Shown here one piece after another: positions 7,678 to 14,741 of a DNA stretch of 17,804 bases; position 1 is the stretch's first letter; each line of letters opens with the position of its first letter. This stretch comes from Roseibacillus sp. (GTDB lineage Bacteria; Verrucomicrobiota; Verrucomicrobiia; Verrucomicrobiales; Akkermansiaceae). A program made the position numbers and the translations under genes. Under the pieces are notes generated by a model. The model saw only the letters and a program-made list of their open reading frames with translations, made no database searches and was not told the DNA's origin. Location: assembly GCA_002729275.1 (NCBI GenBank), contig PBTP01000077.1, positions 1-17,804 of the forward strand, in the 5' to 3' direction.

Positions 7678-8148
7678 ATGAATATTGTTTCGCTTCTTTC
7701 GGAGCGCCGCGTCCTTCCGGAGATGTGGGCGAGGACTCTTGATGAGGTTCTTGCAGAGATGGTTGGCCATCTTGTTTCCACAGGAGACCTTGCTGAGTTG
7801 TCGCATGCCCCGGTCTTGGAAGCTCTTTCCGCAAGGGAAGAGCGGGTGAGCACGGGAATAGGACATGGCGTGGCAATTCCTCATTGTTATTCGGAAACCT
7901 TGAGTGACCCAGTCGCTCTGCTTGGTAGATCGCGCAATGGGATTGAATTCAACGCCTGTGACAATGCCCTGGTTCATTTCGTGGTTCTTCTTGTTGTGCC
8001 GGAAAACCAGCCTAATTCACATCTGCAGACTCTTTCTGCAATTGCTCGACTGTTCTCCCAGCATGCCGTCAGGGAGAAAATGACTTTGGCAACGACTGGA
8101 ATCGATTTGCTGAGGGGGCTGGAGAAGTGCGAGTTAGAACTCGACTGA
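7678..8148 (+). CDS. ptsN: PTS EIIA type-2 domain protein, PtsN (EIIA-Ntr)-like
   Basis: A stand-alone 156-residue EIIA domain of the fructose/mannitol/Ntr family. The active-site motif GIGHGVAIPH (60-69) places the phosphorylated histidine at H69, with the supporting H64 in the usual place (H64 lies where many homologues have N or H). Downstream FNACDNALVHFVVLLVVPEN and HLQTLSAIARLFS match the family core. No sugar-specific EIIB or EIIC is nearby, so a regulatory rather than transport role is likely. In E. coli, PtsN takes phosphate from the PtsP-NPr chain, and its unphosphorylated form binds TrkA and the KdpD sensor. trkA-trkH lies just upstream here, which fits a regulatory link but does not prove it. 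The start at ATG 7678 gives the normal EIIA N-terminus; a TTG at 7633 would add 15 poorly conserved residues. Confidence 0.88.
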   Translation: MNIVSLLSERRVLPEMWARTLDEVLAEMVGHLVSTGDLAELSHAPVLEALSAREERVSTGIGHGVAIPHCYSETLSDPVALLGRSRNGIEFNACDNALVHFVVLLVVPENQPNSHLQTLSAIARLFSQHAVREKMTLATTGIDLLRGLEKCELELD

Positions 8149-8240
8149 ATTCTGATCGCCGTCCAGACAACTAAAATGTTAGCCTTTGGACATTACAGGA
8201 CAGCTCGGGTCAGGCAGGTAGTGAACACAGCGAAATCCAG

Positions 8241-9995
8241 ATGACACTTTTAAGGGTTCTTCAAGAGCGGCTCAGAGCTGCGTGTATAGATTGCGGTATT
8301 GATGAAGCAGATGCCGGGAGGACAAATCTGAGCCATGTCGCGGACTTGCGTTTTGGAGACTATCAGTCAAACGTCGCGATGGTTTTTTCCAAGAGCGCTA
8401 AGCGCAGCCCTCGGGATCTAGCTGAGGCGCTCAAGGCTTCAATCGAAGTTGATGATATTGGAGAAGTGGAAATAGCTGGCCCGGGCTTTCTTAATTTCCG
8501 GGTAAATTCTCCTGCTTATGCGAAGCGTCTCAGTGAGCTACTGGATGATGAGCGGCTCGGGGTGGAGCAGGTGGAGATCCCGCGTCGGATCATTATTGAT
8601 TTCAGTGCGCCAAACGTGGCCAAACCCATGCACGTTGGACACCTTCGCTCTACGTTCATTGGGGATAGTCTTGTCCGGATTGGGCGCTTTGTGGGGCATG
8701 ATGTTGTTAGTGATAATCATATCGGGGACTGGGGGACTCAATTCGGAATGGTAATCTGGGCGTGGAAGCGTTCTCTCGATCGAGAGGCCCTTGAGGACAA
8801 TCCACTCAACGAGCTCCTGAGGCTTTATCGAGCTGCTAGCGATAAATGTGGTGAGGCTGATGAGATAAGGGAAGAATGTAGACAGGAGTTGGTTGCTCTT
8901 CAGCAGGGAGACGAGGAGAATCTGGCGATCTGGCGGGAGTGTGTAAGCCTTTCACGGGAGGGGCTTGAAGTTATCTACGATCGGTTGGGAGTGTCCTTTG
9001 ATCATTGGCTTGGAGAAAGCTCCTACAACGAGCGCCTCTCTGACGTGGTTGATGATCTGCTCGAGAAAGGGTTAGCGCGTGAGAGTGATGGAGCGGTGTG
9101 CGTTTTCTCTGGAGGATCGGAAGATCCGGGAGTTGACCCCTTCAAGATTCAGAAAGACGGGGAGTGGGAGGATAAGCCCATGATCGTCCGGAAGAGTGAC
9201 GGGGCCTTTAATTATGCCACAACTGATATCGCGACAGTTGATTACCGGTCGGAGGAGTTGAGAGCTGATGCAGCGTGGTATGTTGTAGATCATCGGCAGG
9301 GCGACCATTTCAGGCAGCTCTTCTCTGTTGCGGAGCGGCGTGGACGAAGAATTGATCTCGAACATATTTCCTTTGGGACAATCCTTGGGAAGGATGGTAA
9401 GCCGCTAAAGACCCGCTCGGGGGATCTGCCTCTCCTGAGCGACCTTCTTGACGATGCGGTTCAGGCTGCGAGGCAAAGTTCGGAGGGGCGTTCCCGGCTG
9501 GAGAGGGAGGAGGAGCGTGACGCCCTGGCTGAATTAATAGGAATCAGCGCCATCAAGTTCATGGAGCTCTCTCACCATCGAACCTCCGACTATATTTTTG
9601 ATCTCGATAAAATGGTTTCCATGGAGGGAGACACTGCCCCCTATCTGCAATACAGCTATGTGCGGTGTCGTTCCATTTTCGCAAAGCTGGGTGAGGATTA
9701 CGTTGCGGATGGGAATGATCTTGAGCTTCGCGACGAAAGAGAGGTGCATCTTGCGCGAATGCTGGTGCGCTTTGGCGAGATGGTTCCCGTCGTGCTGGAG
9801 GGTTTCCGTCCCAATCTTCTTGCAGGATATCTGCTTGATTTGGCCCGGGCCTATCACTCGTTTTTTCAGTCGTGCCCGGTCTTGAAATCAGAGGGGTCTG
9901 TTAAGAATACGCGTCTAGCCCTCTGCGAGTTGACTGCCCGTGTCCTTCGACAGGGACTTCGTTTACTCGGAATTGAAGTTCCCGAGCGCATGTAA
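8241..9995 (+). CDS. argS: Arginyl-tRNA synthetase
   Basis: The enzyme joins arginine to tRNA-Arg using ATP. It has 584 residues, close to the usual 560-590. The N-terminal ArgRS additional domain covers about 1-88. The class I Rossmann catalytic core follows, with the HIGH signature as HVGH at 131-134 inside APNVAKPMHVGHLRST. The degenerate KMSKS loop typical of ArgRS is GKDGKPLKTRSG near 383-394. The C-terminal helical DALR anticodon-binding domain spans about 460-584 and ends in the family signature GIEVPERM. A weak promoter candidate lies upstream (TTCTGA at 8150-8155, TAAAAT at 8172-8177, 16 bases apart). proB begins 15 bases after its stop, so argS, proB and proA are likely one transcript. 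Confidence 0.97.
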   Translation: MTLLRVLQERLRAACIDCGIDEADAGRTNLSHVADLRFGDYQSNVAMVFSKSAKRSPRDLAEALKASIEVDDIGEVEIAGPGFLNFRVNSPAYAKRLSELLDDERLGVEQVEIPRRIIIDFSAPNVAKPMHVGHLRSTFIGDSLVRIGRFVGHDVVSDNHIGDWGTQFGMVIWAWKRSLDREALEDNPLNELLRLYRAASDKCGEADEIREECRQELVALQQGDEENLAIWRECVSLSREGLEVIYDRLGVSFDHWLGESSYNERLSDVVDDLLEKGLARESDGAVCVFSGGSEDPGVDPFKIQKDGEWEDKPMIVRKSDGAFNYATTDIATVDYRSEELRADAAWYVVDHRQGDHFRQLFSVAERRGRRIDLEHISFGTILGKDGKPLKTRSGDLPLLSDLLDDAVQAARQSSEGRSRLEREEERDALAELIGISAIKFMELSHHRTSDYIFDLDKMVSMEGDTAPYLQYSYVRCRSIFAKLGEDYVADGNDLELRDEREVHLARMLVRFGEMVPVVLEGFRPNLLAGYLLDLARAYHSFFQSCPVLKSEGSVKNTRLALCELTARVLRQGLRLLGIEVPERM

Positions 9996-10010
9996 CAGTT
10001 TGTGGGAGAA

Positions 10011-10775
10011 ATGAGCGAAACGGATACCATTGTCGTCAAAGTCGGCACCGGAGTTCTCACCCGGCAGGATGGAACACTGGATAGCGCCTCCCTCGCGCGT
10101 CTCGTCACTGCGGTGGCAGATCTGCCTGATCAGGGAAAGCGTGTGATTCTGGTTTCTTCGGGCGCGGTTGGAGCCGGGATTTCTGCGCTTGGCCTGAAGG
10201 AATACCCAGACGATGTCTCTGCACGGCAAGCAGCGGCAGCAGTGGGACAAACGAGGCTCATGCATGCCTACGAAAATCTTTTTCGGAGTTTTGATCTCAG
10301 CGTAGCACAACTTCTTCTTACCGCAGATGATCTTGAAAATGAAGATCGCCGATGCCGGGTTAGCAACCTTCTTGAGCGTCTCGTTGGTGAGCAGGGCATC
10401 GTGCCTGTGATTAATCAGAACGACTCGGTTGCGGTAGAAGAATTAAGTGTTGGAGATAATGATATGTTATCCGCACGTGTCGCGGGCCTTGTTTCCGCGC
10501 GGATGCTAATCCTGCTAACAACTGTGGATGGCTTGTATCCACCAGACTCAGGGGAAATCGTGGAAGAAGTTACTTCGGTTAGTGAGGTCATTTCTTACGC
10601 CAAGGACGAGAAGGGGAGATTTGCGATTGGAGGGATGGAATCCAAGCTGAGGGCAGTGAAATTTGCGGTTGAGCAAGGAGTGGAGACGGTTATCGCAAAT
10701 GGGCGTCGCCCGGATCGGCTTGCCGGGATTTTGGAAGGTAGCGGCCTTGCAACAAGGTTCCCGGTTGGCGATTAA
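10011..10775 (+). CDS. proB: Glutamate 5-kinase, short form without PUA domain
   Basis: ProB phosphorylates L-glutamate to glutamyl-5-phosphate, the first and normally feedback-inhibited step of proline synthesis. The 254-residue product is a complete amino acid kinase domain. It shows the N-terminal VVKVGTGVLT (8-17), the phosphate-binding VSSGAVGAG (48-56), the glutamate/proline-site motifs INQND (134-138) and VGDND (147-151), and the nucleotide-site GGMESKL (207-213). It ends right after the kinase fold, so the C-terminal PUA domain of E. coli ProB (367 residues) is absent; short ProB proteins occur in several bacteria. The ATG at 10011 is preferred. The in-frame GTG at 10002 is a real alternative, because the only purine-rich stretch (GGGAGA) lies almost against this ATG. 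proA follows after 25 bases. Confidence 0.95.
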   Translation: MSETDTIVVKVGTGVLTRQDGTLDSASLARLVTAVADLPDQGKRVILVSSGAVGAGISALGLKEYPDDVSARQAAAAVGQTRLMHAYENLFRSFDLSVAQLLLTADDLENEDRRCRVSNLLERLVGEQGIVPVINQNDSVAVEELSVGDNDMLSARVAGLVSARMLILLTTVDGLYPPDSGEIVEEVTSVSEVISYAKDEKGRFAIGGMESKLRAVKFAVEQGVETVIANGRRPDRLAGILEGSGLATRFPVGD

Positions 10776-10790
10776 GAGTTTTGAATTTAT

Positions 10791-10794
10791 AGGA
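10791..10794 (+). promoter_or_regulatory. Shine-Dalgarno site of proA
   Basis: AGGA lies six bases before the ATG at 10801. It is the clearest ribosome binding site in the window, and it decides against the longer frame that begins inside proB. Confidence 0.6.
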
Positions 10795-10800
10795 TGTCTT

Positions 10801-12096
10801 ATGAGGGGAACTGAAAACCTGAGCCCAGAAGCGATCCACGAGGAGATTTTTGAGATGGGGAAAAAGGCCAGGGCTGCTGCGCGTGCCCTCGTTAATCTGG
10901 ACGCTGATCAGAAGAATGCCATTCTCAGGGCCATGGCGGCTGAGTTGCGGTCTCGGTCCACCGGGATTCTGGCCGAAAATGCCAAGGATCTGGAGGCAGG
11001 TCGCGGAAATGGACTCAGCAGCGCTATGTTGGATCGGCTGCGACTGGATGATTCTCGGCTAGAGGCCATGGCTGACGGGGTTGAGCAGGTAGCTCGCCTG
11101 GCAGACCCGGTTGGTGATCTTCTTGATGAAAAAAAACGGCCGAATGGGATCAAGATTCAGCAGGTGCGGGTACCCATCGGTGTCATCGGAATCATTTTCG
11201 AGAGTCGCCCCAACGTTACCAGTGATGCAGCGGTTCTCTGTCTAAAGTCTGGCAATGCTACTATTCTGCGCGGAGGGTCCGAGGCGATTCATTCAAATCG
11301 TGCGATTTGTGAGGCATTACAGGCCGGAGGTGAGACCGAGGGCCTCCCTTCTTTTTCTGTTCAACTGGTGCCCTTCACTGACAGAGGAAGCGTCAAAGAG
11401 ATGGCCTCCATGGATCGTTACCTCGACTTGATTATTCCGCGGGGTGGTAGGAGCTTGATCGAAACGGTGGTGTCCCTCGCGCGGATGCCCGTCATCAAGC
11501 ATTACGACGGCATCTGTCATGTATTTGTTGACGAGGGGGCAGATCTGGAAATGGCCCGCCTGATCACGGTAGATTCGAAGACGCAGAAGCCGGGTGTCTG
11601 TAATGCCCTCGAGACCCTCCTCGTGCACGAGGAAGTGGCTGAGGAATTACTCCCTGAGCTCGCAGATGCTCTTGCGCTCAGGGACGTTGAATTAAGGGGG
11701 TGCCGGCTGGTCGAAGGGATCCTTGGTAAAGCAGTGAGGGAGGCAAGCGAGGAGGACTGGCAAACCGAGTATCTTGACCTCATTCTTTCCATCAGGGTGG
11801 TTGGGTCTCGAGAGGAGGCAATCGAGCATATCAACCAGTATGGGTCACATCACACAGATTGTATTGTGACAGAGGACCAGAGGAGTGCGGAGTGCTTTCT
11901 TAGAGAAGTGGACTCAGCGTGCACCTTCCACAATCTTTCCACCCGCTTCAGTGATGGAGAAGAATTTGGCTTTGGAGCTGAAATTGGGATTTCGACCGAT
12001 AAGATTCACGCGAGGGGCCCGATGGCTCTCCGTGAGTTGACTTCCTACCAATACCGAGTTCGAGGAGAGGGTCAGCTGAAGGATTCTCCCCATTGA
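10801..12096 (+). CDS. proA: Gamma-glutamyl phosphate reductase (glutamate-5-semialdehyde dehydrogenase)
   Basis: ProA reduces glutamyl-5-phosphate to glutamate semialdehyde with NADPH, the second step of proline synthesis and the direct partner of ProB. The 431-residue product belongs to the aldehyde dehydrogenase superfamily. IGVIGIIFESRPNVTSDAAV (126-145) is the ProA cofactor-binding signature, KSGNATILRGGSEA (149-162) follows, and the catalytic cysteine is C267 in KTQKPGVCNALE. The C-terminal TRFSDGEEFGFGAEIGIST (381-399) and HARGPMAL (403-410) are also typical. Length is slightly above E. coli ProA (417), mostly from extra residues at the N-terminus. proB and proA are often adjacent in this order, and probable co-transcription with argS puts three amino-acid-related genes together. 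The gene faces the FHA gene tail to tail. Confidence 0.97.
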   Translation: MRGTENLSPEAIHEEIFEMGKKARAAARALVNLDADQKNAILRAMAAELRSRSTGILAENAKDLEAGRGNGLSSAMLDRLRLDDSRLEAMADGVEQVARLADPVGDLLDEKKRPNGIKIQQVRVPIGVIGIIFESRPNVTSDAAVLCLKSGNATILRGGSEAIHSNRAICEALQAGGETEGLPSFSVQLVPFTDRGSVKEMASMDRYLDLIIPRGGRSLIETVVSLARMPVIKHYDGICHVFVDEGADLEMARLITVDSKTQKPGVCNALETLLVHEEVAEELLPELADALALRDVELRGCRLVEGILGKAVREASEEDWQTEYLDLILSIRVVGSREEAIEHINQYGSHHTDCIVTEDQRSAECFLREVDSACTFHNLSTRFSDGEEFGFGAEIGISTDKIHARGPMALRELTSYQYRVRGEGQLKDSPH

Positions 12097-12101
12097 GGAA
12101 G

Positions 12102-12138
12102 GCCTGACGAGCAGGCGAATGAGCTCAGCGACTCGCCT
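12102..12138. terminator. Inverted repeats between proA and the FHA gene, candidate terminator
   Basis: Two overlapping inverted repeats fill the 42-base gap between the convergent stops. GCCTG (12102-12106) pairs with CAGGC (12112-12116). AGGCGA (12113-12118) pairs with TCGCCT (12133-12138), which runs into TTTA on the plus strand. Because 12113-12116 is shared, the two hairpins cannot form together. Stems are short and T-runs modest. Confidence 0.4.
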
Positions 12139-12777
12139 TTACTCAGAGACTACCGGTTTCTTTTTCGGCGAGATTCCATTGCTCCACATGTCACCCCATA
12201 ATCCCTTGGAAGAGTATTCGTTACTTGGGTAAGTGGAGGTGTGCTTACTGGCCATTCCGAAATAGAAGGCCATCAGGGCCAGGAAAAGAAGGCCAATTGT
12301 GATTGCGAAATTTGAACCTGTGTCAGTCTGGGTGCTGGCCAGAGGGGCTGGAATTCCCGGTCGAACGGAGGGGGTAGAAGGTGCTACGGGTAGTTTTCGC
12401 GCCTCTTTGCTTTCTTTCTTTTTTGGGAGCGGTGCGCGCTGTTTAGGGACATGCTCCTCGTCTGATAGCGCGTCCTTCTCCTTATCGGTCAGCTCGAAAT
12501 CGAGAGCCGCGTCCCCAACAAGGATATCTAGGCCATTTTCAAGGTCGATGATCTCCATCCTTTCGTCCTCCAGCTTAATTCCATTGGTCGAATCCTTGTC
12601 CTCAAGAATGTAGCCTCCCTCAATGCGCTTCATTTCACAGTGGTGGGATGAAACGGATGGGCAATCGATTACGATATCGTTATCAGTCGAGCGGCCCATG
12701 CGGACAACTTTCCTGTCTAGGGCGAATCGGTAGGGTTGGGCATTCTTGCCTTGGACGTTGATGCAGACTCGGGGCAT
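12139..12777 (-). CDS. FHA-domain protein with a C-terminal membrane helix
   Basis: The 212-residue protein starts with a forkhead-associated domain (about 1-98). The phosphothreonine-binding signatures are all present: GRS at 28-30, SVSSHHCEM at 41-49 and DKDSTNG at 60-66. A charged and then proline-rich linker (about 100-150) leads to one hydrophobic helix at about 157-176 (FAITIGLLFLALMAFYFGMA). A short tail of about 36 residues follows. There is no N-terminal signal, so the FHA domain most likely faces the cytoplasm and is tethered to the inner membrane. FHA domains bind phosphothreonine peptides, normally made by Ser/Thr kinases; no kinase or phosphatase gene is in the window. The gene is transcribed away from htpG across a 98-base gap. 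Domain identity is firm; the partner is unknown. Confidence 0.88.
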   Translation of the reverse strand: MPRVCINVQGKNAQPYRFALDRKVVRMGRSTDNDIVIDCPSVSSHHCEMKRIEGGYILEDKDSTNGIKLEDERMEIIDLENGLDILVGDAALDFELTDKEKDALSDEEHVPKQRAPLPKKKESKEARKLPVAPSTPSVRPGIPAPLASTQTDTGSNFAITIGLLFLALMAFYFGMASKHTSTYPSNEYSSKGLWGDMWSNGISPKKKPVVSE

Positions 12778-12779
12778 GA

Positions 12780-12792
12780 TTTCGTAACGAAA
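12780..12792. repeat. Short inverted repeat at the FHA gene start
   Basis: TTTCGT and ACGAAA flank a single central base. The element ends two bases before the FHA start codon, in the place of its ribosome binding site. It could be a small operator or may lower translation. No Shine-Dalgarno sequence is visible there. Confidence 0.3.
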
Positions 12793-12826
12793 AGGTTTTC
12801 AGCTAGGGCGGGCTTTTTACACCCTG

Positions 12827-12855
12827 TTGACAGCTACGCCGTCTCGGGTTAGTTC
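12827..12855 (+). promoter_or_regulatory. Candidate htpG promoter
   Basis: A perfect TTGACA (-35) lies at 12827-12832. At 17 bases spacing the -10 would be TAGTTC (12850-12855), a poor match. No CIRCE element (TTAGCACTC-N9-GAGTGCTAA) and no clear sigma32-type promoter was seen, so the usual heat-shock control of htpG is not evident here. Confidence 0.35.
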
Positions 12856-12875
12856 CCGCCAACCAGAGTTCTATC

Positions 12876-14717
12876 ATGAGTAAGAAGGACAGTGAAACCA
12901 AAGAATTTCACGCAGAAGTTCGCCAACTACTGGATATCGTTATCCATTCCCTCTATACAGACAGGGAGATTTTCATCAGGGAGTTAATCTCCAATGCATC
13001 GGATGCTCTGGAAAAGCTGAGGATGACCCAACTGACTGAAAATAAGGTATTTGAGGGAGATCTTCCGATTGAAGTAAATATTACTACGGATGAAACAGCG
13101 AAGACGATAACGATTGCGGATTACGGGATCGGGATGACCCGCGATGAGCTTTCCGAGAACCTTGGAACGATTGCGCACTCGGGCACCAAGGCGTTTCTTG
13201 AAAAAAGTAAGGATGGGGCCAAGCCAGACGTCATCGGTCAGTTTGGTGTAGGGTTTTACAGTGCCTACATGGTTGCGGAGAGGGTGGAGGTGTATACCCG
13301 CTCATGGCAGGAGGAAGGAGAGCACCTGCGCTGGGAGAGCGATGGAGCCAGTGGCTATACCATTGATGAGGTAGAGGGCCAGAAGCGGGGTTCCCGGGTT
13401 GTGGTGCACCTGAAAGAGGAGCATGAGGAATTCGCAAAGACAGAGAGAGTCAGGGGTATCGTTGAGCGCTATTCAAACTTTGTTGGTTTTCCCGTGCACC
13501 TCAATGGTGAACGGGTCAATACCGTTGACGCTTTGTGGCTCCGGTCAAAAAAGGAAATCACGGAAGAGCAATACAAGGAGTTCTACCAGTTTACCGCTCA
13601 TGCGATGGATAACCCTCGCTACACCATGCATTTTTCGGCTGATGCTCCTCTTGCGATTAACGCTCTGCTGTTTGTTCCCGAGGAGAACGCTGAACGCATG
13701 GGTCTTGGGGCGCAGCCCCCGGGAGTCGCTCTCTACTGCCGGAAGGTCTTGATTGATTCGCAGCCGGAGGGGTTGCTGCCGGAGTGGCTACGCTTCCTGA
13801 GGGGGGTGGTCGATAGTGAGGACCTTCCACTGAACATATCACGGGAATCCATGCAGGATACAGCTTTGGTCCGGAAGCTCAGTGAGGTGATCACGAAGCG
13901 ATTTCTCAAGTTTCTTGTCAAACAGTCAGGAGATTCGCCCGCCGATTATCAGAAGTTTTACGAGCGTTTTAGCCGTTTTCTAAAAGAGGGGATTGTAGCG
14001 TCTCCTGTCCATCAGGAATTGCTGGCTGGGCTCTTGCGATTCGAATCATCGATGACGGATTCGAAAGAGGTCACCTCGCTAGATGGCTATCTTGACAGGA
14101 TAAAGGAGGGGCAGGAGGAGATCTACTTTCTGGTAGGTTCCACCCGTGCGGTTCTGGAGAAGGGCCCTTACTTCGAGGGATTTCGGGCCCGGGGCCTCGA
14201 AGTGGCGTTCTTTACTGAAGCAGTGGATGACTATGTCCTAGAGGGCCTCAGGGAATACAAGGGCAAGAAGCTGGTGGCCGCCAACCGGGCCGGCATTGAG
14301 CTGGAGGATTTGCCGGAAGAAAAGGGTGAGGAATCGTTAAGTGATGAGGAAACCGAGGGACTGATCTCGTGGTTGAACCCAGCCCTTGAGAGCCGCGTTG
14401 CACGCGTCGATGCGGGAAAGCGGCTTGTCAACCATCCCATGGTAGCGCTGCTTCCTGAGGATGCTCCAAATGCACAAATGCGGGCTATGATGGAAGCGAT
14501 GGGGCAGGGGGCTCCTGAAATGAAGGCAAAGCTTGAGATTAACCCCCGTCACCCGCTTATTCGGCAGCTGGCCGCGATACAGGAGGATCAGAGGGATCTA
14601 GCTACGAAGGTTGCGGCACAGCTGACGGATCATGCCCTGCTGGCCGCTGGAATGGAGGTCAACACCGCTGAGATAGCCGAAGGAATGACTGACCTCCTCG
14701 GCGAACTACTGGATTGA
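12876..14717 (+). CDS. htpG: HtpG, bacterial Hsp90 chaperone
   Basis: HtpG is a cytosolic ATP-dependent chaperone that works as a dimer. The 613-residue length is normal. The N-terminal GHKL ATPase domain shows RELISNASDALEKLR (35-49) with E36 for ATP hydrolysis and N40 for Mg-ATP. D82 in DYGIGM contacts adenine; tyrosine replaces the more usual asparagine or threonine after that aspartate. The lid GTIAHSGTKAF (97-107) and GQFGVGFYSAYMVA (121-134) follow. The middle domain carries PLNISRESMQ, with the arginine that reaches the ATP gamma-phosphate. The C-terminal dimerisation domain ends in LLGELLD without the eukaryotic MEEVD tail. The gene is a single unit between a divergent FHA gene and convergent pheA. 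Confidence 0.97.
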   Translation: MSKKDSETKEFHAEVRQLLDIVIHSLYTDREIFIRELISNASDALEKLRMTQLTENKVFEGDLPIEVNITTDETAKTITIADYGIGMTRDELSENLGTIAHSGTKAFLEKSKDGAKPDVIGQFGVGFYSAYMVAERVEVYTRSWQEEGEHLRWESDGASGYTIDEVEGQKRGSRVVVHLKEEHEEFAKTERVRGIVERYSNFVGFPVHLNGERVNTVDALWLRSKKEITEEQYKEFYQFTAHAMDNPRYTMHFSADAPLAINALLFVPEENAERMGLGAQPPGVALYCRKVLIDSQPEGLLPEWLRFLRGVVDSEDLPLNISRESMQDTALVRKLSEVITKRFLKFLVKQSGDSPADYQKFYERFSRFLKEGIVASPVHQELLAGLLRFESSMTDSKEVTSLDGYLDRIKEGQEEIYFLVGSTRAVLEKGPYFEGFRARGLEVAFFTEAVDDYVLEGLREYKGKKLVAANRAGIELEDLPEEKGEESLSDEETEGLISWLNPALESRVARVDAGKRLVNHPMVALLPEDAPNAQMRAMMEAMGQGAPEMKAKLEINPRHPLIRQLAAIQEDQRDLATKVAAQLTDHALLAAGMEVNTAEIAEGMTDLLGELLD

Positions 14718-14741
14718 TCGAGTAGTTCGTCCTGCTACTCG
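14702..14741. terminator. Two mutually exclusive hairpins at the htpG/pheA junction
   Basis: CGAACTACT (14702-14710) and AGTAGTTCG (14721-14729) form a perfect 9-bp stem with a 10-base loop holding the htpG stop codon. CGAGTAG (14719-14725) can instead pair with CTACTCG (14735-14741), which overlaps the pheA stop codon. The pairing partners overlap at 14721-14725. A third copy of CGAGTAGTT lies at 14761-14769 inside pheA. The layout suits a shared terminator for the convergent genes, although no T-run follows. Confidence 0.5.

Noticed and set aside
10663..10800. Longer start for ProA inside proB
   Set aside because: It would overlap proB by over 100 bases with unconserved sequence; the ATG at 10801 has an AGGA six bases upstream.
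12778..12875. CIRCE or sigma32 heat-shock element before htpG
   Set aside because: No TTAGCACTC/GAGTGCTAA pair and no convincing sigma32 boxes were seen; only a TTGACA hexamer is present.
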